Assembly: GCA_025617745.1 (NCBI GenBank)
Contig: CM046866.1
Span: 15,135,725-15,199,724, forward strand
Length of the DNA stretch: 64,000 nt
Source: Heliocidaris erythrogramma
Lineage: Eukaryota; Echinodermata; Echinoidea; Camarodonta; Echinometridae
Reading direction: 5' to 3'
Part shown: piece after piece, positions 8,474 to 20,800 of the stretch
Layout: each line of letters starts with the position of its first letter
Numbering within the stretch: the first letter of the stretch is position 1
Notes under the pieces: generated by a model
Database searches by the model: none
What the model saw: only the letters and a program-made list of their open reading frames with translations
What the model was told of the DNA's origin: nothing
Program-made: the position numbers and the translations under genes

Positions 8474-11017
8474 GTGAGAAACAATTTATTACCATGATTA
8501 TTTTCAAATTCAGTGAATACTGAAATAAACGTGTGTATGTGGGTGATATGTTCACTTGATGCCAAATAAAAGTTTCCCAGTAATTGTATGTTAGCATCAA
8601 ACCACAAAGTGAATCCACTACATCAACGTGCATATAGCATACACAATTTTTAAGAATGGGCCTAAAAATATTCATCTCCTGTTGGATTTGGGAATAAATA
8701 GCGGTACACGTTGAGCCTTTCCAGGTGAGCTTCTCTGTCGTAATGTGAATGGGTTTGATATATTAAATTCAAATAAACCTTTAATTGAATTCAATTCTAT
8801 TTTCTTGCTTGGTGTGTGTGCATTAATCATTCTATATTTGAACCATTTTTACTTGTTGGTTTGCTTGCTTGTTGAATATGAAATTTTGTAAGAATATATG
8901 AAATTTTTTAAAAATTGGCCTCATGATTTGAACATTTGTTGAACTTCTCAAAATGACATGAATGCTTACAAAGTCTCTCTCCCACAGGAATTGCTTTTTG
9001 GCGTATGTAACTCATCGCTTTAAAGCTACCATAGGAAAATCCAGGTTGATACGTGATAAAGAAAAGGTAACTCATTTCTTTCATATTTCTTTTCAGTATA
9101 TCAATGCTTTTAGAAATTGCTTAATTGCTTTAACTGGGCGTTGTGGCGTGCGCCTGTAATCCAGCTACCAGTGGAAGTTATAAACTGATTCAGCGGACCC
9201 AGGTTCGAGACTGAGTCACGTCTTTCGGATGGTGACGTTAAAGGTCGGTCCCAGACGTAAATAATCATATCTGATTGAGACACGTCTGTAAAAACCCAAT
9301 TACACACACACGCTTAATGTATTGGGATTGCTACAGTAACTATGATTTTTGTTCTTTTTTGCTTCCTTAGTAAGTAAAAAACAGAAGCATTGAAGCATAG
9401 TCAAAAGTTTTTATTCCAAATACATGTATAATTTTTCTGGGGGTCAGGATGCTTTTAGAACATAAATCCCAGCATATTTTTGCATGTCAAGCATTGTAAT
9501 ATGTCTAGTCCCGATTATTTTGACTAGCAACATTTAGGAGTAAGAATAAATGTACCTTCCTGCATCTCTAAAGCAAGAAGAATACAGAATTCAAGTTACC
9601 TATGGATGAAATTCATTGCTATAAGATTTTCTTGGCAATGTTTTTTATTTTTCACAGGTTCTGATAGCATTCTCTGGAGGCCAGAACTCTTCGGCCGTGG
9701 CTCGGCTGATTCAAGAAGGTCGATCTGAGAACCAGCATAAGAAGTTCAGATTCATCCCAAGTATCGTCTATATCGATGGTGAGCGATGTGAAAGGATCCA
9801 GATACATGTAGTCCTACATAAGAAATGGTTTTTATTGTGCTCTTGGATTGTGAAGCTGTTTTAAAGCTTCATAGAAATGTGCATTTTGATGGCTGCATTC
9901 TTACCCAAATAGGGTGGGATTTATCAAACCCATGTCATGAATTTTACCCCAGCATCAGCATTTGTGGATGGTTTTTTTTATTTTTAGATGCCATTTTCAT
10001 TGTTTTTACTAAATATTGCTTACAAATTACATAATTGTGTTTCATCATTAATTTCTTGTAGATGGGATCATCACACAGCAGACCCCAGAGGAGAGACATG
10101 CAAACAGAGAGATCATTGCAAACCTCATGAAGGCATATGACCTTCCAACATGCATTGTCCCTTTAGAAGAGGTAACAATTTCACCACATTGCATCATCTA
10201 ATTATTGCATCATTCTTTTGCATGATGATTCTCATCTGTCTGACATCTAGGGTTGGCAAAAAATAATCCACATTTATTGAAATGAGTATTTGAACTGTTT
10301 TAAATTAATTTGATTTAAATTGTAAAAAATATTGCCATTAAGAAGAAAAGTTTAGCAACCATGATGTCATTACACCCAACCTATTTGTCCTGTGTTTTCT
10401 TTTTACTTATGTGTGAAGATGGTGCCCGGTAGAAGAACATACCGTAACCTTTATTGGAAGAATATTTTCTGAATAAGATGATATTGAAGTCCTGGTATAT
10501 AAATGTTAATGTAACACCCACCCGGGGAGGGGGGCGGATCTAATTGAAAATAGATGAGAAAGGAGTCAGGATGATGTCTCTTTGATGTGGCATTAACAAG
10601 TGATCTTTATTCTACATGTACTAAACATTTAACATAACCATAATAATCATAATACAAAAGATAATATAGCAATGTGGTATTTCCATAAATCCACGTAACC
10701 ACAAACTATTAATCTCAGTATGTCTACTTGAAGTTGATGAATGCTCATATCATTCCTTATCATTCCTTAGTTAGCTTAACTAACCTCCCAACTTATCAAA
10801 GTAGTTGATTCATACCCAATCCAACAATGCACATACTAAAAGATTACAAAGAATACTCTTTCTATACCATAAACTAAATCCATTATAACATAACTGTTTT
10901 AACTATAACTATTATCTATCCATATCCATTAACATCATTAAGTACCATAGAACTGTATAACAAATAAAAGAGAACAGGGAGATGGAGAGAGACAAATATG
11001 GATATATATATATAAAG

Positions 11018-11057
<40 letters not shown>

Positions 11058-14000
11058 ACAGAGAGAGAGAGAGATACAGAGAGAGAGATACAAGAGAGAG
11101 GGGATAATCTACAAAGTAAACACAGCATCACTCCTTGACCTGGTGCTTAGATCCTACTTCCATTCTCACAAACTATAACAAAACCATATTATATCATCAA
11201 TGCAATTCTAACTCTTGACTGTTTTCTTACAATAACTCCTAACTTTAACAAGATTATCATTATATCAAGATCATATTCATATCTCAAAAGTATTCAGACT
11301 TCATCCTAGCACTTCTCAATCATTAATAAAACTTGCTATTACACTATCCCAACTTTTCCTACATGCTCTACTTCTATAATACCTCTTTAAAAATAGCATA
11401 AATCAAATGTCTGCATCCTAGACAAATATCTGTTCAATCTTATACATGTACATGTAACTAACAATAATAATAAATATACTTTGAGAGAAGTCAGATAGAA
11501 ACTACTCCGCATATGATAAGGGACGATACAATCAAGCTGTCCTTGGAGCTTTACTCCTAAACTATAACAACTTTTCATCTCGATTGTGTTATCGAACAAT
11601 AATGAAAATCCTCTATCATAAAACTTCATGAACCTATCCACTCAAAGAATATACAAGCTACAGATATTGAATGTTGGCTTAACTATTCATATCCATTTTC
11701 TAATAATATCCTTACTATTTCTTTTGCTGAGACTGTGGATCATTCATGCATTCTAGACCCTTGAACTATAATATTCACATTCAGTCCCTCATACCCGTGT
11801 TTGCATTTCTCCTTAGGAGCACACAGTACCTGTACCAAGTTTATGTACTTTGCTAGTACTGTTACATAACACACTGGGCTATTTCCTGCTGGCTTCTGTC
11901 ATGCACTCTTTGTGCAAAAACACCTCCCTACTGCATATAGTATCTTAGAAGTTTCACACTTCCTCTATAACACACACACACACACACACTTTGCTACAGT
12001 ATCTCCTGAGTATGCATGGGGCATCTCGCAACCACATGGGGGCAACTCTACTACCATGCTTTCTTATAACATACTGAACAAAGGGAAAATTGTCTATCCT
12101 AATTAATACTGGATATAATATAATAATTACTTCAACGAAAGTTATAACCTTTCTAACATGCATTATATAATTACATGAGATGGAGCAATTATCTTGTAAA
12201 GACTCTAAAATAGGAGAAATATATATATTCAACTCATTCTCTCACTTTCTTAGCTCTCAACAAGTTCACTCAATTCTTTTATCTAAATACTGTTAAATTA
12301 CATGTATGTACAACAATGGATAATACTTATAACTTACACATTGATAAGATTTCCAACAATAGCACTCACACTCATTGCAACAAATATAACTGAAACATAG
12401 TATGAAAATGTGTTTCTTACCTAATTGAAAATAGATGAGAAAGGAGTCAGGATGCTGTCTCTTTGATGTGGCATTAACAAGTGATGGCCAGGCCACATGT
12501 TTAAACAGCATCTTGGCTCTGGGGCTGGACTACTCCATTTTCCAAATAGGGGTGCATATTTTGTTATTCACAAAAGTTATGTTAGTTACACAAAAAATGG
12601 GGGGGGGGGGGGTATTCTGTATTCTGTGGGGCTCCACACCTTCCCCTCCAAAAATAAATGTCCACCGGACATTTCTACCAATTAGAAATTAAGCACAAAG
12701 GAAATGATAGTAATTCACTGAAACAATATGGTTTCAGTACTTTCAACCAATCAGGAGAAGCAAAAAAAAAAAACAAAACAAAACAAAACATCAAATGCAT
12801 ATCATCACTGAGTCTCTAGCTGCTGCATCAATGTCCGATATATATACATGTATATATAAAAGTGTCTTCGATGAAGTTTCCCAAAGTTAAAATTACGTGA
12901 TATTCTATCTTTATACGCGGATGGCTCTCTATATCAATGCATGAACTAAGTATGCACTTCCACTCTAAAGCATTTTCAATTTCCTTTATACGGCTGACAT
13001 ACGGTGAGGTTTCCTCTGGGAGTGTCGACAGTTCCCAGAATCTCCGTCACTTTGATCCTCTAGATCATCATCATGTGTCATCGCTTAGTTAGGGCTTCGA
13101 TTGTGCATGTGTCCACAACACATTTTGTGAGGTCACATGATCTTCGATATCACTTTCTCACAAAATATCATTGTTCTGTTTCACTCATTGATAAACGGTT
13201 ATTCTGTTCCCTGTTAACTCAAAAGGCACTAATTTCTATTTTCTCGAATTGTTCCAGTAGTCTGATCACAGAATGTATATTCACGCTCGGTGTTGGGTAA
13301 GGGGTTCTCTCGGCACGGACGGTAGCATCATCGTTGGAGAGTAATGTTCATTTGAATTGTGTGGCGCAAAAGTAAAAGGTGGCGGCGGGGTTTGTTGCAG
13401 GTAGAATGGTGGTTGATGGTGGATTGGTGGTGGATGGTAGGTTGAAACCGGTAGAGGTGGGATTGGAGTGCAAGGGAGTGCTGCGGAAGGTTGGTATTGT
13501 GATGAAGGAGGAAGACGTTAACCATAAGGAGTCATCTGGTTTCGCTTCAAAGTATGGCCTAAGGGCAAGTCCGGGAGCCATACCATTAATGATGGCATCT
13601 ACGACTTCCTCATTATAACCTCGGTTCAGGCCCCTGTCTACTTGGTGAATCAGGCTTGAGAAGGTCAACTTATCTTTTTGACCCACTTCTCCGATTTGCC
13701 CCTTGATCTTGAATTCCTTACGAAAGAGGGAGTCAACAGCTGGAGACCTGGAGGATGAGGAGACTGCCTCATCTTGCGCCCTCGACTGAGTAGGATCATT
13801 TGATGAACTGGCTGTATTTGGGGCATCAACTCTCGTTGGGGAACCGTCTTTCTCGTCTACCTCGACGTCTGGAGACCACTCTACCAACCTTGCCTGCACC
13901 CTCCTGTACAACTCCAACCCACCATCTTCTCTTCCCTCAGCTTCATCTCCGAGGAGAAATAACGTTACCAAGCCCAACAACCGCAAACGCCCCTTACTCT

Positions 14001-14851
14001 CTACTTTGCTTACCCTCTTCTTTGGAATCTCAAGGAGTACAGCAACCTCTTGTAGCTGGTTTTCTTGCAGGCGGGGGAGTGCTGCCAACACCTCGGTAAT
14101 CGTCTCTTCTAGGGACATCCTGCTTATCGTGGGATCTGGTTCATGTAGGACGACGCATCACTCCCTTAGACAATCTCTGATGATGGCCGTCCTGGCATCC
14201 CCTGATTCGCAGTCAGATGCCTTATCTATTGGTGCTCGTCTGGTCTAAAGACATCTTGGGAATCTTGGTTTCGGTTTAAGTAGGACGACGCATCACTGCT
14301 TTAACTATCTCTGTTGATGGCCGTCCTGGCAGGGTCGCCAAATTGTAACACCCACCCGGGGAGGGGGGCGGATCTAATTGAAAATAGATGAGAAAGGAGT
14401 CAGGATGATGTCTCTTTGATGTGGCATTAACAAGTGATCTTTATTCTACATGTACTAAACATTTAACATAACCATAATAATCATAATACAAAAGATAATA
14501 TAGCAATGTGGTATTTCCATAAATCCACGTAACCACAAACTATTAATCTGAGTATGTCTACTTGAAGTTGATGAATGCTCATATCATTCCTTATCATTCC
14601 TTAGTTAGCTTAACTAACCTCCCAACTTATCAAAGTAGTTGATTCATACCCAATCCAACAATGCACATACTAAAAGATTACAAAGAATACTCTTTCTATA
14701 CCATAAACTAAATCCATTATAACATAACTGTTTTAACTATAACTATTATCTATCCATATCCATTAACATCATTAAGTACCATAGAACTGTATAACAAATA
14801 AAAGAGAACAGGGAGATGGAGAGAGACAAATATGGATATATATATATAAAG

Positions 14852-14889
<38 letters not shown>

Positions 14890-17800
14890 ACAGAGAGAGA
14901 GAGAGATACAGAGAGAGAGATACAAGAGAGAGGGGATAATCTACAAAGTAAACACAGCATCACTCCTTGACCTGGTGCTTAGATCCTACTTCCATTCTCA
15001 CAAACTATAACAAAACCATATTATATCATCAATGCAATTCTAACTCTTGACTGTTTTCTTACAATAACTCCTAACTTTAACAAGATTATCATTATATCAA
15101 GATCATATTCATATCTCAAAAGTCTTCAGACTTCATCCTAGCACTTCTCAATCATTAATAAAACTTGCTATAACACTATCCCAACTTTTCCTACATGCTC
15201 TACTTCTATAATACCTCTTTAAAAATAGCATAAATCAAATGTCTGCATCCTAGACAAATATCTGTTCAATCTTATACATGTACATGTAACTAACAATAAT
15301 AATAAATATACTTTGAGAGAAGTCAGATAGAAACTACTCCGCATATGATAAGGGACGATACAATCAAGCTGTCCTTGGAGCTTTACTCCTAAACTATAAC
15401 AACTTTTCATCTCGATTGTGTTATCGAACAATAATGAAAATCCTCTATCATAAAACTTCATGAACCTATCCACTCAAAGAATATACAAGCTACAGATATT
15501 GAATGTTGGCTTAACTATTCATATCCATTTTCTAATAATATCCTTACTATTTCTTTTGCTGAGACTGTGGATCATTCATGCATTCTAGACCCTTGAACTA
15601 TAATATTCACATTCAGTCCCTCATACCCGTGTTTGCATTTCTCCTTAGGAGCACACAGTACCTGTACCAAGTTTATGTACTTTGCTAGTACTGTTACATA
15701 ACACACTGGGCTATTTCCTGCTGGCTTCTGTCATGCACTCTTTGTGCAAGAACACCTCCCTACTGCATATAGTATCTTAGAAGTTTCACACTTCCTCTAT
15801 AACACACACACACACACACACTTTGCTACAGTATCTCCTGAGTATGCATGGGGCATCTCGCAACCACATGGGGGCAACTCTACTACCATGCTTTCTTATA
15901 ACATACTGAACAAAGGGAAAATTGTCTATCCTAATTAATACTGGATATAATATAATAATTACTTCAACGAAAGTTATAACCTTTCTAACATGCATTATAT
16001 AATTACATGAGATGGAGCAATTATCTTGTAAAGACTCTAAAATAGGAGAAATATATATATTCAACTCATTCTCTCACTTTCTTAGCTCTCAACAAGTTCA
16101 CTCAATTCTTTTATCTAAATACTGTTAAATTACATGTATGTACAACAATGGATAATACTTATAACTTACACATTGATAAGATTTCCAACAATAGCACTCA
16201 CACTCATTGCAACAAATATAACTGAAACATAGTATGAAAATGTGTTTCTTACCTAATTGAAAATAGATGAGAAAGGAGTCAGGATGCTGTCTCTTTGATG
16301 TGGCATTAACAAGTGATGGCCAGGCCACATGTTTAAACAGCATCTTGGCTCTGGGGCTGGACTACTCCATTTTCCAAATAGGGGTGCATATTTTGTTATT
16401 CACAAAAGTTATGTTAGTTACACAAAAAATGGGGGGGGGGGGTATTCTGTATTCTGTGGGGCTCCACATTAAGTAAATATGAATTGAATTATAAGAACAG
16501 TCAGTTTATTTATTTCAAAGTATATTAATTTCCAGTTTACTTTGAAATTTGTGCTGTTCTTGGACTCGTGTGCAATGCTCCACAGGAGTCTAAAATGTGC
16601 ATTATATAAGTGTATAATTGTTCAATCCGAAAACTGTAGTATGAACTATGAACCCCTTTGATTATTTACCTGTAATTGGAAATGTGTGTAGAGTCATTAC
16701 TAGTAGTACTATGACACTAACAACTAATCTAATCGTTCTATATTTATATCTTGAAATTCAGGTTGTCAATTTGAGACCATCATCAGAGTCTGCCTCCGGA
16801 GTGAAAGATGAGGATGGTGTTGCTATGGCAATGGAGCAGTTCAGTCAACTGAGCATCCAAGAGCAAGCTAGTCAGCGGTTACTAGAGATCTTGGACAGTG
16901 CCAAGTCATTGACAGCCAAAGAAGATCTTGTCCAGACTCTGAGGTCAGTATCAATATGATAACCCCCCCCCTTTTTTTTTTAATGTAGCGTAAGCTTAAA
17001 TGGTAGTTAACATTTTGCATTGTACATGTTATATGCATAGATTTATACATCATTTTTTCTTAGGACACAAAGTGCCTACCGGTAATACCATTATTACCCC
17101 ATCTTTCATGATAAGGTGCTCAAAGCACTCAAGCATTCATGAAATTTCTTCCTGCTGGATACTTATTTACTTCACCATGGGCCAATTCCACGGTAACAGA
17201 AGGACATTCAGACACAAACTGTACCTGAATGTCCTTCCGTTACCTTGGCATTGCTCCATGGTAGAGTGGCAAATGTAGATTAATGCTTTGCCAAAGGATG
17301 CTAGTGCTGTGGCATTAGTTTTAAGTTGCGAACGATTTGAATCAGTTGCAGGTCTCTTTATAAGAAGGGGCCCAGTAAATACAATTCTATCAATATTTCA
17401 CGATACCATTCTGGGTTTTTTTCCTTTAAAAATAAAGTTGAGTTCTGGTCATGAGATTGATTTGTGAAGACAACTGTCTCAAAGCAATTGGGAAAGGTTG
17501 ATTATATAGCACATGAGAATTGGTGTATGCTGTAAGGTCTTGGAATCACCAAAATAATAAGAAATTGACTCAGTCCCTCTGAGAGTCACATGCACTGCAC
17601 ACAGAAATGTATATGTGGGATTACACACAAATGTTCGGCCCGAACATTTCAGCTGCTTCTTGTCATAATTTTAATGTGAGGGCATTCAAAGAGCAATCCT
17701 GTTTATGGGACATTTCTCCTAGATGATAATCTTACAAACTAACATAAAAAGAATGAGAAAGCTCACAAATTATTTTTACCTTTCCCAAAACTCAACCTTC

Positions 17801-20800
17801 CCTTTAAAGGATTCGGTAACTTTGTGGAAGTTTGATTTAATAAATTGTTGAATTTGATATCTGTCTTGTATAATGATGTTCAGAAGGATAAATAAATAGC
17901 CAGGAATAGAAAGGTTTTCAAATATATAATGCTATTATTAAGATATCTATGACTGAATACTCCCATTTACGAAAGCGTATGGCCATACGCTTTAGTCTAA
18001 CACTGAGTCTGGGGGGGGGGGGGGGGGGGAAATAAGTCTGGCATTTCCTGTCACTTGCATATGTTTACTTTTGTGAAGGATATGATGATTTTGAAGTACC
18101 TTTTTCCCCCCTGGGCTTCATTTTTACACCATATTACATACACTGATAGCATGTAAGGCCAGGTAGCTCAGATTTATCAAGCCTCTACAAAGTTACCAAA
18201 TCACTTTAAATGTTGCATATGGTGCCAAGGGGGATATCTTAACATAAACATTTATGATTTCCAAATGACATCCTTCTCCTTCAGACACAGACTTCTTGCA
18301 GACATTGCCAGACGGACAGGGCACACCAAGGTCATGTTGGGGGACAACGGGACAAACCTGGCATCCCGGGTCCTGTCTGGAATGGCGCAGGGTCGCGGGG
18401 TCACTGTGCCACTGGAAGTTGGGTTCGCAGATAACAGAGAGGGTGATAGCACCTTTGTCAGGCCTCTAAGGTAAAAAGCTAATATTATTTAACCTTTTTA
18501 GTGTCATGGTGAGATTCATCTGCCCAATTGTCAATTATTCAATTACTATTCTTCAATTGAGAAAAGTTTTTTTTCTTCTTCAGATTCAAAATGGCTCATA
18601 GATTTTTGAAATTGATGCTATTGAATAATAATAATAATAATAATACCTGGCATTTATAAAGCGCCTTTCCCAAACTGGCCCAAAGCGCTAGATATATATC
18701 ATTACCCCGGTCATTGGATTCTGGCACGCCCGCACACAATGTATGCACATTCTCCACTCCCTGGGGAGCATTCCAGCAATGGATTGAACACTTTGCCTCT
18801 TAAAGATAAAGTTGAGTTTTGGTCATGAGATAACATCGTGAAAGAAACTGTCTTAAATCAATTGGGAAAGGTTGATTATGTAGCTCATAAGCACTGGTGT
18901 ATCCTGTGAGGTTTTGGAATCACCAAAACGAGTAGTAATGTCCTTTGGCAAGACATTAATCTACATTTGCCACTCTCCACCCATGTGAAGTAAATGGGTA
19001 CCCGGTAGGAAGAAATTCCTTGAATGCTTTAGCGCCTATCATGGCAGCTCGGCTAAAGCCGGGGTAATAATGTGATATTTTGTATTAAGCGCAGTAGAGT
19101 ATATTCATATAGTAGCTGCGCTATATAAATGGAACATATTATTATTATTATTAGAAATTGACTGCTGAGAGTCACATGCACTGCACACAGAGGTGTGTAT
19201 ATGGGATTACATACACATGTTCGGCCTGAACATTTCAACTGTTTTGTTATATTTCGAATATGAGAGCATTTGAAGAGAAATCCTTTTCAGGGGACATTTC
19301 TACTATGATGTTCTTCCAAACTGACATAAAAGGAATGAGAAAGCTCACAAATTATTTTTTTGCCTTTCCCAGAACTCAACCTTCCCTTTAATAAAAGTGA
19401 ACAATGAAAAAAAAAAAGCGTGATTGAAAACTAGCCTGTGGTACGTACTTCTAAACTTGTGGCAGTATAGTGTTAGGGAATATACTCAAAATGAGCCATA
19501 CTATGTGATAGCTCATGTTGTATTCTAGGTCTTTGCAGCATTACAGATAGAAAAGAGACCCATGTCAAATATTGTTTTGCTACTGTAAATGCAGAAATAT
19601 TCGTGGTACATTAATTTTTGCAGATTTCGCGCTATTTTCAGCGGGTGCGAATTCGAGAACATGCAAAAATATTAGCACGATACCTTATGCTTGTTTTGAA
19701 TGGACGCTGTATTGCGCGCTTCATATGATTAATACGTGTTTGAATCCAATTCATTTTAGAGTGCGTGTGTGTGTGTGGTTGTGCTGCACAAATTCAAGAA
19801 CCCGCGAATATGTTTTTCTGTCACTCAGCGCAAAAATTTGATCATGCTAAAATAACAGCGTTTACAGTATTTGATATTTGGCATGTACTGTGACTTTACT
19901 TTGTTACTTCCCTTTTTACCGCATGAATGAAATTTCCAATTTCAAAGGATATGATATAGCCACAAAATACTGGGGTTGTATTCTGAAAACGATGTTAATT
20001 GTCATAACAAATCAAATTCAGGACAAGTCATTGGTTAATGATTGCGCAAAGATGGCTGTGCTCGCGTAAAGTTAACAGAGACATTTGCGCAAGCACCAAT
20101 GATTAGTGTTTATTGCGCGCAATTTCAATTTGTTATGACAATTAAAATAGTTTTCCTTAACATAAAATATAACATAGTTTTCAGAATACCGCCCCAGTGT
20201 GTTTCAGAAAAAAGGTTTCTACGGTCACGCATCACTGAACACCATTGTTTTAAAAAATGTTTGCAGAATCCCAGGTAGTTCACTTTCTGGTAAAGCATAA
20301 TAGGCAGGGTTTTAGTTGAATGGCTTTGTCAACTCTCTTGGTAGCTCCATCAGGTATAAAAAGGGGAATATATCTCATTGTGATTGAATTTACACCTTAA
20401 CCCTATTCCAACTGGGCTATTTGACCCCCTGTTTTTACTGGGGGGGGGGGGGGTCAATCTGACCCCCCCTTCAGATCTCGGCCGCTGATCGCGCGATTGC
20501 CGCGAAATTTTGCCTGAACATAGAGCCGGATGTAAGCTACAAGATTATAAAGTTAAATTTAAGAAAATTATTGATTTTCTAGTTTTAATTAATTATGCAA
20601 ATTTATGCATGAATTTATGTTTTTGCCTGTAACTCCATAAAAAAGGCTGAAAGAATGCTAATTTTTTGTGTCAGTATTCCTCAAGACACATTGAACAATT
20701 TCCTTGCAAAAAAAATCCACAATCAAAATTAATTTCTTATGTTTTTTATTGTTTTGCTAATTTCTTATGTATTTTATTGTTTTTTCGATCTTTTGTTTTC

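Larger units (their letters stand above)
10510..16468 (-). mobile_element. Young non-autonomous LTR retrotransposon in a CTU2 intron
   Basis: Two nearly identical repeats of 2129 and 2125 bp (10510-12638 and 14344-16468) begin tgtaacaccc and end ctccaca, giving TG...CA termini. The target duplication is TTAA (10506-10509 and 16469-16472). A tRNA-like primer site lies at 14324-14340 and a purine tract (minus strand) at 12639-12655, so the element reads on the minus strand, against CTU2. The 1.7-kb interior has one gag-like open frame and no protease, RT, RNase H or integrase. I count only four substitutions between the LTRs, plus length changes in simple runs, so the insertion is recent. Confidence 0.92.

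Noticed and set aside
10916..11131. Ser/Leu-rich open frame in the LTR
   Set aside because: It is produced by a GA/TA microsatellite; the same frame recurs in the other LTR.
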